Assembly: GCA_910577915.1 (NCBI GenBank)
Contig: CAJTOM010000049.1
Span: 1-19,786 of the forward strand
DNA: 19,786 nt
Direction of reading: 5' to 3'
Source: an uncultured Oscillospiraceae bacterium
GTDB taxonomy: Bacteria > Bacillota > Clostridia > Oscillospirales > Oscillospiraceae
The notes under the pieces were generated by a model. That model made no database searches. It saw nothing but the letters and a program-made list of their open reading frames with translations, and was not told the DNA's origin. The first letter of the stretch is position 1. Each line of letters starts with the position of its first letter. Of this stretch, positions 14,253-19,786 are shown in pieces. A program made the position numbers and the translations under genes.

Positions 14253-15440
14253 TTACTTGCAGAGGGCGGCGGTGTCCATGGCGATCATCAGCTCCTCGTT
14301 GGTGGGGATGATGAAGATCTTCACCTTGGAGCCCTCGGCGGACACGTCCGCCTCCTTGCCCCGGACCTTGTTCTTCTCGGGGTCCATCTTGACGCCCATG
14401 TACTCCAGGCCCTGGCAGATGTGCTCGCGCATGTCGGTGGAGTTCTCGCCCACGCCGGCGGTGAATACGACGGCGTCCACGCCGCCCATGGCGCTGGCGT
14501 AAGCGCCGATGAACTTGCGCACCTCATAGGCGAACTTGTCCAGAGCCAGCTGGGCGCGCTCGTTGCCCTTGGCGGCGGCGTCGTCCAGATCCCGGAAGTC
14601 GGAGCTGACGCCGGAGATGCCCAGCACGCCGGACTTCTTGTTGAGGATGTTCAGCATCTCCTTGATGTCATAGCCGTAGCGGCCCATGAGGTACTCCAGG
14701 ATGGTGGCGTCCACGTCGCCGGAGCGGGTGCCCATGGGGAAGCCGGCCAAGGGCCCCAGGCCCATGGTGGTGTCCACGCACTTGCCGTCCACCACGGCGG
14801 AGAGGGAGGAGCCGTTGCCCAGGTGGCAGCAGATGACCTTGCTGTGCGCCGGATTGCCCAGCATGTCGATGGCCCGGGCGGAGACGTAGCGGTGGCTGGT
14901 GCCGTGGAAGCCGTAGCGGCGCACGTCGTCCTTCTCGTAGTACTCGTAGGGGATGGCGTAGATGTAGGCCTTGGGGGGCATGGTCATATGGAAGGCGGTA
15001 TCGAACACGGCCACCTGGGGCGTCTTGGGCATGATCTTCTGGCAGGCCTCGATGCCCATGAGATTGGCGGGGTTGTGGAGGGGCCCCAGGGGGATGCACT
15101 TCTTGATGGCCTCGATGCAGGCGTCGTCAATGATGCAGCTCTCGGTGAAGGCCATGCCGCCGTGGAGGACGCGGTGGCCCACAGCGGCGATCTCGTCGGT
15201 GGAGGAGATGACGCCCTTGGCGGGGTCCACCATGATGTCCAGAACCGCCTGAATGGCCTCGCCGTGGGTGGGCATGGGGATGTCCTGCTTCACGTTCTCG
15301 CGGCCGGGGACCTTGTGGGTCAGGCGGCCGTCGATGCCGATGCGCTCGCACAGGCCCTTGGCGAAGACTTCGCCGCCGTCGGACTCCATGAACTGGTACT
15401 TCAGAGAGGAACTGCCCGCGTTGATAATCAGAATTTTCAT
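14253..15440 (-). CDS. ackA: Acetate kinase
   Basis: Protein of 395 residues of the acetokinase family, converting acetyl phosphate plus ADP to acetate plus ATP. All key elements are seen: Asn7 in NAGSSSLK, Arg90, His122, Asp147 in FDTAFH, His179 in GFHGTSH, Arg239 in MGTRSGD, AGVGENS, and Glu382/383 near the end. These correspond in place to the active-site residues of Methanosarcina acetate kinase. The start ATG at 15440 begins the conserved KILIINAG segment. AAGGAG lies about ten bases upstream. Codons further upstream in the same frame are not conserved and lie over the promoter. pta is not adjacent. It is divergent from tmcAL, sharing the interval 15441-15642. Confidence 0.97.
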   Translation of the reverse strand: MKILIINAGSSSLKYQFMESDGGEVFAKGLCERIGIDGRLTHKVPGRENVKQDIPMPTHGEAIQAVLDIMVDPAKGVISSTDEIAAVGHRVLHGGMAFTESCIIDDACIEAIKKCIPLGPLHNPANLMGIEACQKIMPKTPQVAVFDTAFHMTMPPKAYIYAIPYEYYEKDDVRRYGFHGTSHRYVSARAIDMLGNPAHSKVICCHLGNGSSLSAVVDGKCVDTTMGLGPLAGFPMGTRSGDVDATILEYLMGRYGYDIKEMLNILNKKSGVLGISGVSSDFRDLDDAAAKGNERAQLALDKFAYEVRKFIGAYASAMGGVDAVVFTAGVGENSTDMREHICQGLEYMGVKMDPEKNKVRGKEADVSAEGSKVKIFIIPTNEELMIAMDTAALCK

Positions 15441-15502
15441 GGGGTAAATTCTCCTTATCCATTTTGTCATTGTTTTGTTATTTTTTGTTTCCAACCTGTC
15501 TC

Positions 15503-15531
15503 TTGCGTTTCCGGAGGGAGACGGGTACAAT
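15503..15531 (+). promoter_or_regulatory. Probable tmcAL promoter, facing the ackA promoter
   Basis: TTGCGT (15503-15508) and TACAAT (15526-15531) are 17 bases apart. The -35 is weak (three of six matches). Transcription would start near 15538, running rightward through the ackA promoter elements. Confidence 0.5.
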
Positions 15532-15543
15532 AATAACAGGTAT

Positions 15544-15572
15544 ATTGTAGACCATTCTCGCCGGTTAGACAA
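15544..15572 (-). promoter_or_regulatory. Probable ackA promoter
   Basis: On the minus strand, TTGTCT (15572-15567) and TACAAT (15549-15544) have a 17-base spacer. The start would be near 15537, giving a leader of about 97 bases. The -10 hexamers of this promoter and the tmcAL promoter are only 12 bases apart and form an inverted repeat TACAATA / TATTGTA. Confidence 0.65.
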
Positions 15573-15642
15573 CCATTTTTTTGGCAAAATCCAGAAAAAA
15601 TATGGACAGACCGGCGTTCACCTGCCGAAAGGGGGCCGGGCC

Positions 15643-16848
15643 GTGGCTGTGGCGGGCATTATCGCGGAATATAACCCCTTCCACCGGGGCCACGCCTGGC
15701 AGATCGCGGAGATCCGCCGCCGCCTGGGGGCGGATACCGCCGTGGCGGCCTGCATGAGCGGGAACTTTGTCCAGCGGGGGGATTTTGCCATTATGCGCAA
15801 GCACTGCCGGGCGGCGGCCGCCCTGCGGGGCGGCGCGGACCTGGTGCTGGAGCTGCCCACACCCTGGTCCGCCGCCGGGGCGGAGCGCTTCGCCCAGGGG
15901 GGCGTGGGGATTCTCGCCGCCACGGGGGTGGTGACCCACCTGGCCTTCGGCAGCGAGTGCGGGGCGCTGGCCCCCCTGGCGGAGACGGCGGCGTGGCTGG
16001 ACAGCCCGGCGTATGACCGGCGGCTGCGGGAGTTTGTCCGGGGCGGCGCGTCCTTTGCCGCCGCCCGGCAGGCGGCGGTCCGCTCCCTGGCGGGGGCGGC
16101 GGCGGAGTGCCTCTCCCGGCCCAACAACGCCCTGGCGGTGGAGTACCTGCGGGCCCTGGGGACCCAGGGCGGCGGCATAGAGCCCCTGGCCCTGCCGCGG
16201 GTGGGGGCGGACCACGACAGCGGGGAGGAGAGCGCCTTTCCCTCCGCCTCCGCCATCCGGGAGCGGATTCTGGCGGGGGCGGCGTGGCGGGAGCTGCTGC
16301 CGGAGTGCGCCGCCGGGATCCTGGAGGCGGAGATGGCTGCCGGGCGGGCCCCGGTGTGCGTTGGAAACTGCCAGCGGGCCGTGCTGGCCCGTCTGCGCCG
16401 GATGGGGGAGGAGGACTTCCGCCCCTATGATGGGGGAGGGGAGGGGCTGTACCACCGGTTTTACGCCGCTGTGCAGTCCGCCGCCTCCATAGAGGAGATT
16501 CTGGAGCGGGCCAAAACCCGGCGCTACCCCATGGCCCGCCTGCGGCGGCTGCTGCTCCAGGCCTATCTGGGCGTGCCCCAGGCGCGCCGGGGGGAGCGGC
16601 CTCCCTATCTCCGGGTGCTGGGATTCAGCGAGCGGGGCCGGGCCCTGCTGGGGCAGATGCGGGAGCGGGCGGCGCTGCCGGTGATCACCAAGCCCGCCCA
16701 TGTCCGGCGGCTGGGCGGGGCGGCGGAGCGGGTCTTCGACCAGGAGGCCCGGTGTACGGACCTGTATGTGCTGGCTTATCCCGATCTGGGACAGGCGGGG
16801 CCTGGGAGCGAGTACGCGGCGGGGCCGCAGATGGAGAGTATCCTATGA
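15643..16848 (+). CDS. tmcAL: tRNA(Met) cytidine acetate ligase
   Basis: Protein of 401 residues of the TmcAL (YlbM) family. In B. subtilis it makes N4-acetylcytidine at the wobble position of elongator tRNA-Met from acetate and ATP. The nucleotidyltransferase signature is at the N-terminus: AGIIAEYNPFHRGH with HRGH, followed by MSGNFVQRGDFAI and LVLELPTPWSAAGAERFA. The FPSASAIRERI segment completes the typical core. I chose GTG 15643 because AAAGGGGG ends seven bases upstream and the family starts two or three residues before the GII motif; upstream in-frame codons lie across both promoters. The gene overlaps the DUF3298 start as ATGA and is divergent from ackA, whose product is its substrate. 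The call is secure; the GTG start is probable. Confidence 0.93.
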   Translation: MAVAGIIAEYNPFHRGHAWQIAEIRRRLGADTAVAACMSGNFVQRGDFAIMRKHCRAAAALRGGADLVLELPTPWSAAGAERFAQGGVGILAATGVVTHLAFGSECGALAPLAETAAWLDSPAYDRRLREFVRGGASFAAARQAAVRSLAGAAAECLSRPNNALAVEYLRALGTQGGGIEPLALPRVGADHDSGEESAFPSASAIRERILAGAAWRELLPECAAGILEAEMAAGRAPVCVGNCQRAVLARLRRMGEEDFRPYDGGGEGLYHRFYAAVQSAASIEEILERAKTRRYPMARLRRLLLQAYLGVPQARRGERPPYLRVLGFSERGRALLGQMRERAALPVITKPAHVRRLGGAAERVFDQEARCTDLYVLAYPDLGQAGPGSEYAAGPQMESIL

Positions 16849-17678
16849 AAAACAATGCCTTTCCTATCTTTTTAGCGGCGTGGCTGATCCTGCTGGCCGC
16901 CCGGGGCTTTACCCCCGCGCCTGCGCCGGTGCAGACGGCGGAGACGGCGGAGGCGGTCTATACGCTCGAGGCGCTCTCGGAGGAGGAGACCTTCCTGTCC
17001 GAGGGCGGCAGGAAGCTGGCGGACTACAGCTACCAGCTTCTGGTGCTGTCCGTGGCCAACCTGGAGGAGCTCTCCCCGGAGGAGGCGGAGGCGGCGCAGC
17101 GGAATGTGGAGACCTTCCACGCCAAGATGTCCGCGCTGATGGAGGAGCTGACGGCCTACGGGGCCGTGATGGGGGACGACGCGGCCCAGATGGAGCGGGA
17201 CGGCTATACCATCGAGGCCTACTACGACAGGGCGGCCGCCTCCGGGACCATGGCGGGGGATCTGGTCAGCGTCCGGGTGGACCAATGCAGCTACACCGGC
17301 GGAGCTCACCCCAACCGCTATACCTCCAGCTACCTCTTTGATCTGCGGATCGGGCAGTTTATCGACCCCACCCAGCTGGCCGACGATCCGGCGGCTTTCC
17401 AGTGCGGGGCGGCGGAGCTGCTGCGAGAGAAGGCGGACGCCATCACCCGGAATCGGGACGGCTACTGGCCGGACTACGGGGAGATCATCTCCCGCTGGAG
17501 CGAGGGGGCGGTCCTCTTCGACGAGGAGGGGATGCTGGTGGTCTACTCCACCTACGAGCTGGGGCCCTACGTCATGGGCGAGGTGGAGCTGCGTTTGAGC
17601 TATGAGGAGCTGGCAGGGCTCATCGGCGACGGGGGACTGGCCCGGCTGGGCATGGCGCCCGCTGCGGCGGAGGAGTAG
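16845..17678 (+). CDS. Exported DUF3298/DUF4163-like protein
   Basis: Protein of 277 residues with an N-terminal hydrophobic segment (about residues 5-20) followed by an Ala/Pro-rich linker, so it is probably exported or anchored at the outer face of the membrane. Residues 141-170 have VSVRVDQCSYTGGAHPNRYT followed by a YLFDL stretch, typical of DUF4163/DUF3298 domains. These also occur in anti-sigma factor RsiV and in some peptidoglycan deacetylases. No catalytic deacetylase domain is seen here. The start overlaps the tmcAL stop (ATGA), with GGAGAG seven bases before it, so translation is coupled. Its stop is one base from the stop of the convergent HExxH gene. Function unknown. Confidence 0.82.
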   Translation: MKNNAFPIFLAAWLILLAARGFTPAPAPVQTAETAEAVYTLEALSEEETFLSEGGRKLADYSYQLLVLSVANLEELSPEEAEAAQRNVETFHAKMSALMEELTAYGAVMGDDAAQMERDGYTIEAYYDRAAASGTMAGDLVSVRVDQCSYTGGAHPNRYTSSYLFDLRIGQFIDPTQLADDPAAFQCGAAELLREKADAITRNRDGYWPDYGEIISRWSEGAVLFDEEGMLVVYSTYELGPYVMGEVELRLSYEELAGLIGDGGLARLGMAPAAAEE

Positions 17679-17679
17679 G

Positions 17680-18273
17680 CTAGGAGGCCCGGCCGCGGAG
17701 CAGGGAGAAGACGATCCGCCCGGCGCACATGGAGAGGACGGTCAGCAGGTTCCAGACGGCGGCGAAGACCCGGAAGTCCGCGGGAACGCGCAGAAGGGCC
17801 CACAGGTAGACAGCGGTGACGGCGAGTCCTGCGGCGATGTTGGGCAGGCGGAGGCGGGGGTACTCCTGGACGGCGATGGCCATGTCGCTGACCAGATAGA
17901 TGCTCCCGACGACGAGGTAGCTGACAATCTCCGCCAGGTGGAGGGTCGTGAACATCCAGAGAAAGAGCTGCACATAGCCGTTCTCAGGCTGAAGGAGGAG
18001 CAGGAGAGCTCCGCCGGCGCCCGCCCAGAGGAGATTGGCGATCACGCCGCCGTAGGCGGCGAGGGTGCGCTGCCAGGGGGCCAGGGCGCGGTATTTGTCC
18101 AGATCCACCGGGCCGGGGTTGGAGAAGAAGACGTAGGGCTTCACCTGCACGCGGCTCCAGCCGGGGCGGCAGCCGAAGCGGGCGTTCAGCAGGGCGTGTC
18201 CGAGCTCGTGGAGCCAGACGGCGGCGTACAGTGCGCAGTAGGCGAGCAGAGAATACAGGATCCAGCGGCCCAT
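17680..18273 (-). CDS. Small membrane protein with HExxH motif, M50-like
   Basis: Protein of 197 residues with about five hydrophobic segments. The first carries HELGH at residues 21-25 (AAVWLHELGHALLNARFGC), the zinc-binding pattern of site-2-protease-like (M50) enzymes. A GGVIANLLWAGAGG segment at about residues 75-88 lies where such proteins have further conserved residues. The protein is shorter than M50 rhomboid-type or RseP proteases and has no PDZ domain. It may be a small family of M50-like proteins whose activity is unproven. The start is ATG 18273 with GGAGG nine bases upstream. A good promoter lies at 18317-18345. It is tail to tail with the DUF3298 gene, one base apart. Confidence 0.72.
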   Translation of the reverse strand: MGRWILYSLLAYCALYAAVWLHELGHALLNARFGCRPGWSRVQVKPYVFFSNPGPVDLDKYRALAPWQRTLAAYGGVIANLLWAGAGGALLLLLQPENGYVQLFLWMFTTLHLAEIVSYLVVGSIYLVSDMAIAVQEYPRLRLPNIAAGLAVTAVYLWALLRVPADFRVFAAVWNLLTVLSMCAGRIVFSLLRGRAS

Positions 18274-18316
18274 ATGCGGTTTCCTCCAGACAGTGAGAAT
18301 GTGGTTCGGTGAGATC

Positions 18317-18345
18317 AGTATACTACTTCTCCGGCGGCGTGTCCA
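18317..18345 (-). promoter_or_regulatory. Sigma-A type promoter of the HExxH membrane protein gene
   Basis: On the minus strand, TGGACA (18345-18340) and TATACT (18322-18317) have a 17-base spacer, each with one mismatch. The leader would be about 37 bases. Confidence 0.8.
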
Positions 18346-18355
18346 TATGATTGAG

Positions 18356-18397
18356 AAAAAGGCCTCGTTTCCGCGGCTGCGGAAACGAGGCCTTTTT
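18356..18397 (-). terminator. Terminator of the GH112 phosphorylase gene
   Basis: A perfect 19-bp stem (18356-18374 with 18379-18397), loop GGCT, has T-runs at both ends. It lies just seven bases after the phosphorylase stop on the minus strand and isolates it from the HExxH promoter. It could also stop plus-strand transcription. Confidence 0.92.
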
Positions 18398-18404
18398 TAT
18401 CTGT

Positions 18405-19786
18405 TCAGATCGCGTACCATTTGATCTCGTTGGCCGCCAGATCCAAGGGGAAGTGCTCGCCGCCGTCCATCCAGACGGTGGTGGACTGGGGCTCGTAGGT
18501 GTTGTTCACTACGCAGAACTGACCGCTCTGGACAAAGGCGTGGACCTCCACGTTGAAGTTGGTGGAGAACCAGCGGTGCAGCTCCTCCTCGCCGTGGGCG
18601 CTCCAGAGGATGGCCCGATAGAGCAGGCGGCTGTTCTCGAAGGAGTAGGGGAGGCCGGAGAGGTACACCGCCCGGCCGGAACCGAAGCCGTTTACCGCCA
18701 GCTGGACCTCCTTGTCCCGCTGGACCAGGATCTCCGTGCCGGGGAGGGCGTAGATGCTCTTCTTGCCCTCGCCGAAGTTTACGGGACCGGTGCAGTCCGC
18801 CAGCAGGAAGTGGTCCGGGTGCTCCTCCCAGTTGTACTTGTCGTACCCCAGGGTAAACCCGGTCTCCTTCTCCACGCCCAGCACGCCCGCCAGCTGGAGG
18901 TAGCGGCCCTGGTACTGGTGGCCGGAGGGCTCGCCCACGCCGATGAGGCCGCCGCCGTTCCAGATGAAGCGCTTCACCAGGGCGGCGATCTCCGGGTCCT
19001 CCCAGACCGCGCCGCCGGTGTGGGCCGTGTCGCCGTCGCCCACATTGAGCAGCACGTCCACGCCCTCCAGGGCGCGGGGATCGGCCTTGAGGTCGTCAAA
19101 GCTGAGGAACTTCACGTCGAAGGGCGCGCCGGACAGGGCCTCGATGACCCCGGCGTAGGAGTAGTTCTGCTTCTGGTACAGGGCGTGGTGGACCATGTGG
19201 CAGCCCCAGGACCGGGCGCGGCCCCAGCTGTTGAGCACCGCCACGGTCTTCACGCAGTAGGGCTTGGCCCCGCCAATGTTGTCGTAGAGCAGCCGGAACT
19301 CCTTGCACACGCTCTCCACGTAGTCCACAAACTCCGGGAACTGGCAGGCCAGCTTCAGGTAGCCGCCGTAGCCGATGCGGTCGATGGGCTTGCGCAGGAT
19401 GGCCCGGCGGGCGGTGACCCAGTTCTCCTTGGCCTCCCGGACGGGGTCGCCCCCCTCGTGGAAGGTGTCGGGGAAGAAGTAGGGCAGAAAGCGGCCCTCG
19501 GTGTACTTCACCCCGGGGATGTCGGAGATGAGGCGCAGGGTGGAGCCGTTGCCAACGCTGCCCACCACCGCGTCCAGGCCGATAGAGGCGAACTCCGGCA
19601 TGTAGGGCTCGGTGCCGATGAAGTGGTCCCCCAGGAACATCATGGCCTCCTTGCCCAGCTCGTGGGTGATGTCCACCATCTCCTTGGCCAGCTTCGCCAC
19701 CTCCCGGCGCTGGAAGGCCATGAAGTCCTTGAACTCCTTGGAGGGCGCCCGGTACTGGTTGTTGTAGTAGCCCTGGTCGATGATGA
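18405..19786 (-). CDS. GH112 beta-1,3-galactosyl-N-acetylhexosamine phosphorylase, 5'-truncated
   Basis: C-terminal 460 residues of a GH112 phosphorylase, usually about 720 residues. The frame stays open to the right edge of the window, so the true start lies outside. The enzyme cleaves lacto-N-biose or galacto-N-biose with phosphate to galactose 1-phosphate and the free hexosamine in the cytoplasm. Recognisable segments are MMFLGDHFIGTEPYMPEF, which probably holds the catalytic acid Asp, AVVGSVGNGSTLRLISDIPG, IGYGGYLKLA and the GGGLIGVGEPSGHQYQGRY segment of the glutamine amidotransferase-like domain. No signal peptide is visible and no transport gene is within the window. A galactosyl-rhamnose phosphorylase is a close relative and cannot be excluded. 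It would allow use of host mucin or milk glycan fragments. Confidence 0.88.
   Translation of the reverse strand, partial: IIDQGYYNNQYRAPSKEFKDFMAFQRREVAKLAKEMVDITHELGKEAMMFLGDHFIGTEPYMPEFASIGLDAVVGSVGNGSTLRLISDIPGVKYTEGRFLPYFFPDTFHEGGDPVREAKENWVTARRAILRKPIDRIGYGGYLKLACQFPEFVDYVESVCKEFRLLYDNIGGAKPYCVKTVAVLNSWGRARSWGCHMVHHALYQKQNYSYAGVIEALSGAPFDVKFLSFDDLKADPRALEGVDVLLNVGDGDTAHTGGAVWEDPEIAALVKRFIWNGGGLIGVGEPSGHQYQGRYLQLAGVLGVEKETGFTLGYDKYNWEEHPDHFLLADCTGPVNFGEGKKSIYALPGTEILVQRDKEVQLAVNGFGSGRAVYLSGLPYSFENSRLLYRAILWSAHGEEELHRWFSTNFNVEVHAFVQSGQFCVVNNTYEPQSTTVWMDGGEHFPLDLAANEIKWYAI

Noticed and set aside
14193..15533. A 446-codon open frame on the plus strand opposite ackA
   Set aside because: It mirrors ackA, has a composition rich in Gly, Ala, His and Val with no domain pattern, and ackA is unmistakable on the other strand.
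1..19786. tRNA, rRNA, CRISPR array or riboswitch
   Set aside because: I found no cloverleaf-like segment ending in CCA, no rRNA-like stretch, no regularly spaced direct repeats, and no recognisable riboswitch core in any gene-free interval.

Overview
The window looks like a chromosomal segment of a GC-rich, spore-forming gut Firmicute, most likely an Oscillospiraceae member of the Flavonifractor / Lawsonibacter / Oscillibacter type. The reasons are the very GC-rich coding sequence, strong AGGAGG-type ribosome binding sites, sigma-A style promoters, a complete spoIIAA-spoIIAB-sigF sporulation operon, TepA, the tRNA-modifying enzyme TmcAL next to acetate kinase, and a GH112 galactosyl-HexNAc phosphorylase. 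This placement is inferred from gene content and protein resemblance; no database was searched. The window is densely coding. I see no rRNA, tRNA, CRISPR array, transposase or prophage gene.

Left part (1-6322): the 3' end of an AlgI-like MBOAT acyltransferase and a DHHW (AlgJ/AlgX-like) partner form an exopolysaccharide-acetylation pair. tepA (ClpP-fold) follows, with its ribosome binding site inside a hairpin. Next comes a stand-alone TIGR04255-family gene with its own promoter. cysK lies on the minus strand and shares a perfect 16-bp bidirectional terminator with the TIGR04255 gene. A PRK06851-like P-loop ATPase follows.

Middle part (6405-10076, all minus strand): a two-gene FIST sensor / soluble chemoreceptor operon reads from a perfect consensus promoter (TTGACA-17-TATAAT). 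The spoIIA operon reads from a promoter with a consensus-matching Spo0A box and an unusual 22-bp spacer, an architecture known from B. subtilis spoIIG.

Right part (10294-19786): a plus-strand operon of paaK-like CoA ligase, tandem-ACT protein and PLP aminotransferase suggests aromatic amino acid or arylacetate metabolism. A short-chain dehydrogenase and ackA lie on the minus strand. ackA and the tmcAL-DUF3298 operon are divergent genes whose predicted promoters face each other and overlap. A small HExxH membrane protein and the C-terminal part of a GH112 phosphorylase close the window.

Two metabolic links stand out. Acetate kinase and TmcAL both handle acetate and ATP and share one regulatory interval. 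The paaK-ACT-aminotransferase set combines a transaminase, an acid:CoA ligase and a probable amino-acid sensor. No single locus is clearly a wholly new system. The most worthwhile leads are the FIST/MCP split receptor with an altered kinase-coupling tip, the spoIIG-like spoIIA promoter, the face-to-face ackA/tmcAL promoters, and the palindrome over the cysK -10 element.
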